This document shows, in pieces, positions 1 through 10,945 of a stretch of DNA of 64,000 nt. Below the pieces are notes generated by a model, which was given only the letters and a program-made list of their open reading frames with translations, did no database searches and was not told the origin of the DNA. The position numbers were made by a program, and so were the translations under genes. Source of the DNA: Clitopilus passeckerianus (lineage: Eukaryota > Basidiomycota > Agaricomycetes > Agaricales > Entolomataceae); NCBI GenBank assembly GCA_944990035.1, contig CALYLX010000023.1, positions 1 through 64,000 of the forward strand. Reading direction: 5' to 3'. Every line of letters starts with the position of its first letter. The first letter of the stretch is position 1.

Positions 1-934
1 AAACGTCATCTGTAGGATATAATCCAAGACCAATTTGATGTATAGATCATCACGGCCTTTTCGTCTCATTAGCATGGTCAATAACCACGCAGGTGATAAT
101 ACTCACATAATGGTATTCCCACAAACACACGGTTGCTTGCTCTGGCAATTAGGTCTTCAATAAAGCCAGCCCCTCTACTGATTGCTTGAGATGGTCCAGC
201 CGCTGGCGATGCAGTACTCAGTAACGAAATTAAAACTAAGCGAATAAAACTTACCGAGTTGAGGGACCTCAGCAAAATGATTTGCAAACACATAGGACAA
301 CTCATCAAAAATGGTGGGCGTGAGCTCGTCAAGACGTTTCGATAGGAGAGAGGTGAATAAGGGGAAGTGGTAAGGGTTACGAAGTACGTCGTGACTCAAG
401 GTGTGCGTGAATTGTAAGGTCTGGGAAGGCGGTGGTCAGCCAAGGCTAACGAAACGTAAACGTCGTGGGGTACCTCTTCGATAGCCGAAAAGGCAGAAAG
501 CTCGTAGTCAGGTGCGCGATATACATCTTGAATAGTATCTGGGCTCGTCGCAACAACAATCCAGCGAGTTGGGCTTGCTAGCTTGAAAAGACCACCATTG
601 TGTTTCGTCTACGAGCAACGGTCAGAAGGTCCCACCAACTTGATAGCAGTATTGAAAACGAACTCGTTCGTAGCCTTCGTGCAAGCAGCCTTGTGTTCGA
701 GTGATAGTATGGAATAGAGACACAATGGGTAAAGACGAGCCTGCTGTCGGAAGCTGTAGAGAATCATCAGTATGCTACTTCATGATGCTCACTGACACGC
801 ACTGAGTTGAGGGGGTTGGGAGATAGAAGTGTATGAACAGCAATTCCTAGAACTAGTGCAAAGGCCAGGAGAAGAGCCGCTATCCTAGCATCTAGATAGA
901 GCCCGTCTGTCAGGAGGATCGCCAGTATATCCAT
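1..934 (-). CDS. Cytochrome P450, N-terminal part (runs off the left edge)
   Basis: Only the N-terminal third to half lies in the window; the heme-binding end is beyond position 1. Exon 1 (934-803) starts with MDILAILL and holds a hydrophobic anchor (AALLLAFALVLGIAV), followed by SPNPLNS and, after an intron (802-754), LPTAGSSLPIVS, the proline/glycine hinge of microsomal P450s. Later exons give EGYER, GGLFKLASPTRWIVVATSP, HDVLRNPYHFPLF and IARASNRVFVGIPL, the helix segments typical of basidiomycete P450s. All splice junctions I placed keep frame. It should be an ER-bound haem monooxygenase using electrons from CPR; the substrate cannot be told. The start at 934 was chosen because it puts the anchor at the N-terminus; an upstream in-frame ATG at 1057 would add 41 unlikely residues. 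The next gene rightward is a same-strand GMC oxidoreductase. Confidence 0.85.
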
Positions 935-1532
935 CCGTTCAAGGGCTGTAGTGGATAGGAGATTAAGGTCGTAGATGCCGAGTGAATCTGCCACGGGGAT
1001 CATCCGCAAGTTGTAGGCAGGGGGAGCATCATCTTTATGTATTAAAAAAGATACCAAGTCCCTCCTTCAACAGCTGTGTTCAGAATGGATCAAGCGTCAG
1101 CTGCCTCGTTGGGTTATCTGAGCGTCCAATGATTCTCCAATTCCCCGACTCAAAAAGGGGCCGATTCTAATCAAAACGTTCATGAGCGCGGCACATCTGG
1201 CTATCTGAGGTGAGATCGTACCTGTTAGGACCACGGCGTGAACATATGGGTGGTGTGAAGATCGGTATGCATTGGGTTTCATCAGTCATAAACCAATGCA
1301 TGCGGCCAAGGCTTTGGCAAGTATGGGTCAGTTGCTCGTCCGGATTTCGAGCATCGGTTTAACTCCGTTTAGAGGGATCCCAGACGAGATCTACAGATGA
1401 GTTGCTCCGATTTGCTGAGTAGTCGCACATGTGTTTGGAATAAAGGCCGAAAAGTAAGGGATAACGGGGGATAACGGGGGTCTAGGTACAGAGGTAAAAC
1501 AGTATGGGTATGTTGAAGGCGATCAAAGTAGA
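935..1532. other. Intergenic region between P450 and GMC gene
   Basis: No ORF here resembles a protein. It holds the promoter of the leftward P450 and the 3' flank of the GMC gene. A short direct duplication of GATAACGGGG occurs near 1458-1478. Confidence 0.5.
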
Positions 1533-3600
1533 TCATATCTTTGTTCCGTACTTCGCTTTGATCATGTCCGCACACTTCTCTGCTGCTGCCACAACAGGTG
1601 CCATGGTATGACCGGCAGGCACTTCCGGGAAAACGGAGGCGTCACAGACCCTCAACCCATCTACCCCATAGACTTGGAGTTCATCATCTACGACTCCCGG
1701 AATCTCGTCCTCGAATGGCGCCATCCTACAGGTGGAGGAGTAGTGGTACACCGTACGAGCGTTTTCGCGAATGTATGCTTCAATATCCTTGTCGCTCTCG
1801 GATTCCGGGAGGACGAAGTCACGGAAAGGGTATCCTTGAGCGCGGGCTTGGTCGACGAGACGAAGGGCAAGGTGAACACCTTTTGTCAGGGCGGTGATAT
1901 CATCGTACTCAGCGAGTAGATTGAGGTAGCATTCCGGTCGATCCCATGCAGAGGCAGAAGGGAGGCGGACACGTCCGGATGATTGGGTCTAAGAAGCGAC
2001 ACGAGGAGTGTGAAGGCACCGTCGGGACGACGAAGTTTGGGTCAGGATCCTTGCCCTGTACAGCAAGTGGCTTGACTTCGATATCAGGCCGGTTCCTGGA
2101 TAGGCTAGAATCGAGGTCCATAGGATCCGTCGTAGTGACCTCCGAGTTCTCGTTGAGGAGTCTCGTAGGGAGGAATATGGCGAAGTGCACGTATGGATCG
2201 CGGAATAGACCCTTTCCAGCGGTGACATATTTCGCAAGCTCCCACATCGCTCGGAGTGGTCGTTTCATGAGGACATACATAGAGTCTTCCAGAGGACTAT
2301 GCCACATGACTGGTAGATCTACGTGATCTTTCTAGAGAGCCAGTCAGAATGTGAAGGAAATGATTGCTTATAGGATAACATACAAGGCTTTCGCCAACAC
2401 CCGCATTGTCGACAACGATCGGGATCTTTATGCTCTTGTAGGTGAGCCGCCGGACCAATGCCACTAGATTATTGTCAGTCGAGGCTCGAAATCAAAAACA
2501 TTGACGGATGTACCTGAGCATCAGCAGTTGAGGGCTGGCAAGAGCACCGCAGCAGATAATGACCTCTTTCTTGGCCTTTGCAATGAAGGTTGCACTGCCC
2601 TGGCCGGCATTGCGATCCTGGAACTCGACGCCACTAGCACGGGGGCGTTTCCCAGTGATCTCATCGAAAATGACTCTGGTCGCAACTGCTCCGGTACATA
2701 TTTTCAAATGAGCTTTCCGAGCAGTTGCCACAGATAGCGGAAGGAATGCAGAGTATGTCGAGGAGCGTTGCATGTAACGGTCTGTTGCAATATCTAGAGC
2801 CGCGCAGCTAACCGAAGGAACGGTTGGAGAATTGTAGTCTTGAACAAAAGGGATTCCCAAGGATCCAGAAGCTTCTTTGATGCTTCACAAACTAGGTTAG
2901 CAGTCATCAGTGTGGTAGTATGAAGAACCTACTATCTTAAGAACGTCCAGGCCAGTCCATGAAAGTTTGGTTCTCCCAAGGCCCTAGTCAAACAAAGAGT
3001 CGTTAGTGCAAATTCGTTTGTTCTGAGGAATGCAATCATACCATCTTTACCCCGATAATCAGAAGCAGGTTGGCTGAGGGAATTTTCGGATTTGACGAAG
3101 TAAGATTTCATGCTTTCGTAGTTCCAGGTAGGGTGGCCCATTTCCTCCCAGAGTTGATATTCTCCGGGTACTCCGCGTGTATAAATCATGGCGTTGACTC
3201 TCGACCCTCCTCCAAGCGCTTCGCCTTGTAACATGGTGACCTGGCGGTTGTTTGCACCCGGAAGAGGCTTTGAGGGGAAAGGCTTTGCAATTCCATCCTT
3301 CTTGAACATGTCTCCGGATAATAGAGGGACACGGTTGGCCCATGTATCGCGGACGTCGCCGCGTTCCAGCAGCAGCACGGTCACATTAGAGTCTTCACTC
3401 AGTCGTGCAGCAAGAGCGCAGCCAGCAGTTCCGCCTAATGATCATGTTCGGTGACAACCTGAGAACCAGACTAAATCACTATCCGTACCTCCGACGACAA
3501 CGTAGTCGTATACCTGATCATTAGTTGTCCTTGGGGAGTCCGCTTGCAGTCCAACTTCAGCTGGTGACAAGGCAGGGTATGGCGAACTGAATGGCCACAT
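1533..3600 (-). CDS. GMC-family FAD oxidoreductase (aryl-alcohol/glucose-oxidase-like), frame-disrupted
   Basis: A flavin-dependent alcohol or sugar oxidase/dehydrogenase family member. The start MWPFSSPYPALS at 3600 is a common N-terminus in agaric GMC proteins. Domains in order: the FAD-binding VYDYVVVG plus GGTAGCALAARLSEDSN across an intron, VTVLLLERG, the GMC signature region GEALGGGSRVNAMIYTRG, SGIGPAAHLQEHK, and the C-terminal TVYHYSSTCRMAP (catalytic His region) and GLRVCDASVFPEVPAGHTMAPVVAAAEKCADMI. Conserved blocks fall in different frames with no convincing intron between them: near 2427-2429 (EHK to IPIVVDNAGVGESL), near 2033-2034 (before DGAFTLLVSLLRP), near 1983-1984 (before SSGRVRL), and probably one more between 2870 and 2951. 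At least three of these are one-base changes in mononucleotide runs, so either assembly errors or recent inactivation. An in-frame ATG at 3675 is an alternative start. Confidence 0.8.
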
Positions 3601-4489
3601 GGAAGACGTCAAACGATGCTGGTGGTGGTTGTAAACGGGCTCGTTGAAACGCTGTACACCTATAACTGCGCCCACTTGAAGATATCGGCATGCTTATGAG
3701 TGGTCGGTCCAAGAAAAGGCCTTGGAGGCCATGTCGAATCTGATGTTGATCGTTCGTGAGAAAGGGTCCTTCTGCTGGCGTGAATGGGGCAAACGGATCG
3801 TCCATCGCGATCTTGCCTCGTTTGAGTTTCTTCGGTGAAATCGCCGTTGACCGCCACTATCATTGCGACCATGCGCACGAAGAAGCACCAAGACTCTTCT
3901 GGTGAACGCCATTGTATCGACGGAGCACTAAAGCCGCAACGGAACTCTATCAAATCTCCGTCTTCTACGAATGAAAGTGACTGTGCTGCTGAGAACATGT
4001 CATCTGCATTGCTACGGCGGCAATTAGGTGACTAGGAGCGCTCAATCGAACTCGACAGAGACATTCTCAGCTGGGTTCTTCTGGGTTCTCTTTGCCCCAA
4101 GATATTCTTATGGGCGGTGTTTGATATCGGGGCTCGTGTTACAGTTTGATCATAACGATCGAGGTAAGGTTAAGGTGAGGCAAAGCATCTAGCCCGAACA
4201 CCACGCAGAAGCTGGGGTGTAGATCTCAACAGACTCGGTATTTCGTATTCTGTGACACGCAAGGAAGAAGCTAATTCTTAGGATCATACCACTTCTCTTT
4301 AGAAGTGATGCATGATGGACTAACGGAGGAGGTTTGTTTATGCCACCATTTCGTTCAACTGGCCTGAGAATGTTCCAATTCAGGCGCCTGATGAACTCCC
4401 TAGCTCCATGGCTTGGATATATATGGCCTTAGAAGATGGTCCAAAAGTTCTTCTTCAAGCTCGTATCATAATACGGGATCCATCGACCG
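3601..4489. other. Divergent intergenic region between GMC gene and MFS gene
   Basis: This 0.9-kb stretch separates two divergently transcribed genes and should hold both promoters. A 112-codon minus-strand ORF (3660-3998) overlaps the GMC 5' side but shows no family resemblance. No repeat stands out. Confidence 0.45.
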
Positions 4490-7318
4490 ATGAATGAAGA
4501 AAGCAGGACAAGCGATGAGGAGAAAAGAATCGGTGACCACCAGACGGAAAGTGAAGGCTCGGGTGAGAAGGGCTTAATAACCGGCCGGGATTTGGTCCTA
4601 ATTTTCACGTACGAGCGTTTACTGTCTCAAGTACCCGCAGACTGATAGTAACTCATTTCCTTTTAGTGGATTTATCTCCTCCGTGTTCCTTGTCAATCTT
4701 GACCAGACTATTGTATGTTGTTCAATTATGAGATTCGATTCTACTCCCTTGACAAGTAAAAACAGATTTCCACTGCACTTCCGCGAATTATATCTCAGTT
4801 CAATGCGCTGAACCAGGTTTCGTGGGTTGCATCTGTTTGTATGTACTGTAGTACCAATGGCATCGTCGAGAACTTTTGCTTAAACGCACCACTCTAGATT
4901 TTCTTACCGAATCCGGCCTCCTCTTAGCGGCGAGCCAGCTACTCCTTGTCATCCCAACGAAATGGGTCTTCCTCGGTATGATCGTCATATTCGAGATCGG
5001 TAGCTTAATTTGTGCTGTGGTACGTGGACCGACTTTACAAAATTGACGGAAGGATGTTGATAATTTATTCAGGCTCCTTCCCTTGCTGTCTTGATTTTTG
5101 GACGAGCTGTGGCTGGCTGTGGCGCGTCAGGGTATGATTTCCCGTGCCAGAAACGCCACTAAGATGCTCACAGAAGGTGTCAGAATTATTGTGTCGGTTA
5201 TTGCCGCGATTTCACAGGTAAAGAGCTCGACATTTCTCAGCTCAGGATTATTCTGATTTGACATAGTCAACGCGCTTTCAAGATCGTCCGTTCCTCTTTG
5301 CTTGTATCGGGGCAACCTTCGCTGTTGCAAGCGTCACGGGCCCTTTGATTGGTGAGTTCGAATTGTTATCCCATTTAATTCGCAAACCTAACCTGAGTGT
5401 GGAAGGGGGTGGCTTCACAGGTATGTTCTATGCATGATTTGGCATAAGCCACTGCTAAAGCTTGAGATTAGAGCACGTCAGCTGGAGATGGTGTTTCTAC
5501 AGTGAGTTGAATAGTAGAGTTTTGCCATATGGTGTGCTCAATTGTCGAGTTTCTAGTCAATTTGCCGGTGGGTGACGTCCACCAGATGGGCCGCATTCGC
5601 TAATTCTTGACAGTTCGGAGCTGTCTCGATTGCCCTTGTTACTCTCTTCCTTCACTCGCGTGAGCCACCCATTCCCAATCACCTCAAGAGCCTATCAACT
5701 GGGAAAAGGGTTGTTAAGTAAGTTGCCTCGCCGCTATCTAACACCGCAAGCCCTAACTGGATACTGGTGTAGGTCTGATTGGATCGGAACATTCCTATGC
5801 TTTGCCGCGGTCGTCTCTCTGCTCCTCGCTCTTCAATGGGGAGGAAATGAAAAACCCTGGGGTCACTACAGCGTGATCGTCTCGTTCGTCTCCGCAGGAG
5901 TAGCTCTCATCATTTTCTTGCTGTATGAGTGGTGGCTTGGCTCTGAGAAAGCGATGTTCCCCATGGACATGTTCCGTCGGGGTACCCAGGTGGGTGCGAT
6001 GCTACAAGTGGTGAGTATCTTCATCATTGATGCACCTGAAAGCGGCGTTGACCAGAATAGTTCTGGAATATGTTGTCCCTTTTGGTCGGGGTGGTGTGTA
6101 TCCCAGATATCGTACTGTGAAATTAACAGCTAATGACGGCATGGATAGTATTATCTACCCCTATGGTGAGTTCCATTAACTCAGTTCTTTGATGTTTATT
6201 CAACTGCGGTCATCAGGTATCAAGCTCAAGGGAGGGAGCCAACTCGTTCTGGATTGGACATCCTTCCATTCATGATCTCTCTGGTAGTAGGTGCGGGTTG
6301 AACTTTATCACAATGATGTTCGTCGACTGATGTGGATGAATGGTCAGCATGCTTCGTATCTGGGGCTGTCATTAAGGTGAATAGATTCCTGACTTCAATT
6401 TAATTCTCCTGGTAACACATGGCATAGGTTACCGGGCGTTATTGGATCTGGCTGCTGGTTTCACCGATGATCTCTGCAATCGGGGCAGGTCTCCTATATA
6501 CCATCGACGAGACCACGCCGACACCAAAGTTGATCGGGTATCAAATCTTGTTTGGGGTATGTTGCGAACGTTCGCATTTTCTGACGATCTTTCCATGATT
6601 TACTAACTGGTGGCTGAGCAGGCAGGCATCGGTCAGTTGGATTTGATAGATGATTGCTGATCCATGCGATCTCACCTTCGATTCATCAAGGAGGAGGGCT
6701 GCAAAATACATACGTTGCGTCTCAAGTGAAGTGCCTTTTCTCAGTACCTTGAAATTGTTCTGACTGATCTGTTGGTAGGCTGAATATCAAGATGACGAAA
6801 GTCAGCTTTTCAAAGCCTCGTCCGTGGTGGTGAGTTGATCAGAAATCAGAAGCCTTTCTACCAGCGCTTAATCCAGGCACTATGCTCTGTTCAGGCTTTC
6901 ACGCAGCTTCTGGGCGGTGTGGTCGGTCTGTCGTAAGTTGACGCCTTTCTATTGTCGTTGGTGGCGCGCTGAGATATCGGATCAGGATTGCAGCAACGAT
7001 ATTCTTGAATAGGTTGACGGTATTACTCCCACGATACGCACCAAACCTTCCCCCGGAATTGGCAAAAGCCGTCCAGCAAAGCATCACAGCGATCTCGTAC
7101 CTCCCTCCCGATCAAAGAGAGCAGGTTACACGTGCGTACATTCATAGTCTCGACCCCGTATTCTTGGTTGGCGTCGTCGCCTCGATTCTCGCGAGCCTTT
7201 CGACTCTGTGAGTATTCTGGATGATCCCATTTCCTCAGGTCACAGGCTGAATGATTTCAGATTCATGAAAAACTACAGCATTCACGAGAGAGCCAAGCTC
7301 GCTGGCATGACCATGTAA
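4490..7318 (+). CDS. MFS drug/metabolite transporter, DHA14-like
   Basis: A multi-pass plasma-membrane proton antiporter of the 14-TM drug/toxin efflux type. After an acidic cytoplasmic N-terminus (MNEESRTSDEEKRIGD) come FISSVFLVNLDQTI, ISTALPRIISQFNALNQVSWVAS and YFLTESGLLLAASQLL, the motifs of TM1-TM3 in this family. Motif-C-like and later segments follow: VLIFGRAVAGCGASG, the [22 protein letters not shown] region, and DWIGTFLCFAAVVSLLLALQWGG. It ends FMKNYSIHERAKLAGMTM with stop at 7316-7318. The gene has more than ten short introns; one exon is only 15 nt (5406-5420, encoding part of GGGFTEH), and all junctions I checked keep frame. It diverges from the GMC oxidoreductase, suggesting export of a product or toxin handled by the P450/GMC pair. 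The cargo is unknown. Confidence 0.88.
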
Positions 7319-8303
7319 TACTACTCTGTAGAACGATTATACTGATGTGGGACAACGAATAATATTATGGCCGCTTTGGCTTGCATTCAGAGACTTTCAG
7401 ATACCTGTTTGATCGACTAGAACTGAGCTCGACGCGCTGTTCGTTTTTGGTCCGCTGTGTCTAGGTGTTTCCCATTCAACATGGCGGTTCCCATTCACCG
7501 CTTGGGCGTCAGGAACCCTTCTCACAGTGACAATAGAAGAAGAATACAGGCAGACAAAGTTGGTTATTCTGAATGCGATATGGGCATAATTAATCATCAC
7601 ACATGTAAACCATCGAGCCATCGGGGATCTTCAAACCGAGCTAGAAGCTCTGCTGAGCGCTACGCTCCGAGTCAAGGATAAGCCTGAGTATTTCGTTGAT
7701 ACCAAGAGAATCAATTTCCTCAAGCTGATCCTAGGATCAAGTATTCTTACATACCACTTTTGCGTTGATTTTACCTTTTCAGATATTTTAATAGCGCCCT
7801 ATAGCACAGCTTAAAGCAATCTCCTTTTGGTGGAAGCCCCAAGACCGCAGTCAGAGTTGCAAAAACAGTACTGTATTCGCCCGCAGGATACCAGTATATG
7901 ATACTTGTGATGCATACCATATTTTAAGACGCCTCATGATCAAGAAGACCCCACTTCCATGATAACACTTCCCATACAAGCCGGAAATCTGAGTAAATCC
8001 CACACCAGAGTATTGTCCAGTCCTTGTTGCCTGTGTATTCTGGATGATCAACCCCATGGGTTACCCAGCTGAGTCTGTTGGCCAATCACAAGATCAGACC
8101 CTCCATGGGAGCTCTATTAGGGCAGATTTCTTCCTAGGCCTCGAAGCGTGAATTCTAAAGTCGGTGTCGACGGTCGTTAGGCCTTGAGGAGTTGGGACAA
8201 AGTTTAGAGGGTGCTCACTGCTCAGAGTCGTGGTCGAAACTGTGGGAATATGATCGGAAGCCATATCCGAGTACCGCAGTGAGCTTCTACCATTTGACAG
8301 TGA
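7319..8303. other. Intergenic region downstream of MFS gene
   Basis: About 1 kb with stop codons in all frames except a few ORFs under 80 codons that show no family resemblance. It contains the 3' flank of the transporter and the promoter of the WD40 gene. No tRNA or repeat was seen. Confidence 0.45.
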
Positions 8304-10531
8304 ATGGCCAGTGTACACAACAGAATGGCCACAACGCTTCCTGTATTGCTTCCGGCCGATAATTCAAGCTTTTCCCATACCTCACCCTTTGAATGGACTC
8401 CCAAAAAATTCAAGAGTGCACCTCAACCGCCGCCGGTAGATGACGGCAAAGATCTTGAGACGGCCAATGCCAAACTGGCGCTGGATGGCAAGCTCATTAA
8501 GAAGACGCGTCCTCGGCGGACAGTCGACTACAATGGAGGTCTAGGGAGATGGTCTATAGTGAGTTTCACCGCCTTGTGATTGTTCGTCGCAAAGGGAACC
8601 TAACCTATTTCAATAGTTGAAGAAGACGAGACCAAACCCTTCCTATGTACCATACTTGCGGCCGAGTCCACCATATATCATTGACGTATGTGGTACAGAT
8701 AGAATGCACAATAGAACCATATTCAATGCGAAATTCATAATCTTCAGCTGTTGCCTCCAAAGGCCTATCCCGATAATCCCTCAACTTCATTGTGCACCAA
8801 GTTTGTACATACATCGACCAACAAGCTGCGCTGTCCAGTCAAAGTTGTAACAGTCAGCACCCTTTTGCTATTTTTGCGTACATAGGTTGAACTCGGCTGA
8901 ATCTCATTATAGTGGACACCAGAGGCGCGACGAATACTGACAGGCTCCCAAAGCGGGGAATTCACACTATGGAATGGCCTCACCTTCAACTTCGAAACAA
9001 TTCTCCAAGCCCATGATACTGCAATCTCTGCCATGCGATTCAACCACTCTGGCTCCTTCCTAGCCTCCGCTGACAAGAACGGTGTGATCAAGTACTTCGA
9101 ACCCAACATGAACAACTTGGCTGCCTTTCCCGGCTCTGGTTCACGAGAAGGCATAGGAGGGCTCAGCTGGAGTCCAGACGATCGAAGGTTTGCGACTGCG
9201 AGCGACGATTCAAGTGTGAGAATTTGGTCATTTGAAGACGGTCGTGAAGAAAGTGTCCTATCTGGTGAGTCCTATTCGCGCGTAATTTCTTGCGACGCTA
9301 AATGTTTTCTAGGACACGGCTGGGATGTCAAATGTGTAGAGTGGCATCCAACAAAGGGACTTCTCGTCTCAGGTAGTAAAGACAACCAGATAAAATTCTG
9401 GGATCCCCGAACAGGGACAACGCTCTCAACCTTGTGCGTTATTCTACTCAACCAATGGGTCCAGTAATCTTATTATGCTCTGAAGACATTATCATAAAAA
9501 CACGATATCAGCATTAGCTTGGTCACCGAATGGAAACATGGTCGCCAGTGCTTCCCGAGACCAAACTTGCCGAGTCTTCGACATCCGCGCCATGAAAGAA
9601 TTCTCCGTTCTCAAGGGCCACAAAAGGAAGTTAACTGTAAGTTTTTTTTCCCTTCCTATCCACACTACAAGGTATTTACTATGTCACAGCTGTAACCTGG
9701 CACCCCTTCCACCCAATAGTCGCCTCTGGCGGATCCGAAGGGTCAATTCTACACTGGGACCTATCAAGCACGACTGAACCCGCATCCTCCCTCTCGCCAA
9801 CCTCCGTCACAGCCCCACGAGCCACACTCTCCCAAGCACACGACTCCAACGTCTGGTCACTAACATACCACCCCCTCGGCCACATCCTCGTCTCCGGATC
9901 GAACGACCACACCACACGATTCTGGTCTAGAGAACGACCTGGAGATTCTACGTCTGTATTCTCTGGAGGTGGTGAGAAGCCTCCCGAGGTGGCAGATGGA
10001 GGTGGCCAGGATGATGATGACGATAATATGGTTCCTGGGTTCGGTTTCAGCGGGAACGGACCAGAGGCTACAAACTGGTGGGGCAAGGAGGACGACACTG
10101 CGAATGGTGACATCCCAGGATTTGGTGTTGGCAGTGCCGGTGCCGCTATCAACGGGGCCGGAGGAGGCTACGATGACAGGAAACCGGAAGGAGGCTTCGG
10201 GAATGCCTCAAGTTCAGCGCCAGTGGATGATTTCCCTGGCTTTGGAGGGGGCGGAGGCGCTGGTGGAGGGTGGTGGTGGTGGTCGAGAAATTGACTACTC
10301 CTTGGTGCCCAGCCAGACGGTCCTTCGAATTCCCGTGGATATGGACAACATGACCGTGATTCATACAACCAAGGAGGTTCAGACTGGAATCGCGATGGTG
10401 GAGGTGGTGGAAGAGGCGGCGGTGGGAGGGACAACGACGATTGGTCTGGTGAAGGCCCGGGCAGAAACCGTCAAGGCCGTGGTGGCAGGTGGGGAGGACG
10501 TAGTCGTGGAGGTGGAGGTGGAAGATACTAG
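8304..10531 (+). CDS. PFS2: Pfs2/WDR33-like WD40 subunit of the cleavage and polyadenylation factor
   Basis: A nuclear scaffold subunit of the complex that cleaves and polyadenylates pre-mRNA; in animals WDR33 contacts the AAUAAA signal. The N-terminal segment has [18 protein letters not shown], the diagnostic pre-WD motif. WD repeats follow, with [110 protein letters not shown] and [17 protein letters not shown]. The tail is Gly-rich with three PGFG elements and an RGG-type end ([17 protein letters not shown]). To reach that end I place a 54-nt intron at 10263-10316 with a weak GTGGAG donor; without it translation stops at 10292-10294. Start may be 8304 or the in-frame ATG at 8325. Confidence 0.92.
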
Positions 10532-10945
10532 TTTACCCTTATTGTATTACTACACCTATATCGTTTATGAAATGCCTCAAATACTGAGCAGAATGTGTTG
10601 AACGTTGGGCTCTGGAATTCAGGTGCCTGTATGCCGCGTTTAATTACTGTCATGACGAACATTGTGCTGTCGGGAACATCGTTATGCGCGTGAATTGCTA
10701 AAAGTACAAGGGTGATACGTAGATAATGAATAAATGACGAGACAGTTTCCAATCTCGTACAAACCCAAGGAAATAACGAAAAGGCGGAAGTATGGACGAG
10801 GGGGTAGGTGGTATGACTAAAAGACGTGTAGATACTTTAGGTGAACTATTATACAGAGGCAGGAATATTTTGCTTGGTATTGTACATTGAAGTATGATGA
10901 AACTAGGCGGGCGTGGGTGGTCATATAAATGAGATAAATAGAATG
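10532..10945. other. Convergent 3' intergenic region
   Basis: Lies between the ends of two converging genes (Pfs2-like and CBM21 regulator). It is AT-richer than its flanks and holds no supported gene. Confidence 0.45.

Noticed and set aside
1989..2031. 43-nt GTCGTC...CTTAG segment that could be an intron in the GMC gene and joins frames
   Set aside because: It would delete DGAFTLLVSLLRP, a strongly conserved GMC block that is plainly coding; two one-base indels explain the data better.
3660..3998. 112-codon minus-strand ORF upstream of the GMC start
   Set aside because: No resemblance to GMC N-termini or any known family; the MWPF start at 3600 fits the family.
9969..10601. 210-codon plus-strand ORF inside the Pfs2/WDR33 tail
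   Set aside because: Shadow frame of the Gly-rich coding sequence; WD40 continuity and the RGG end support the other frame.
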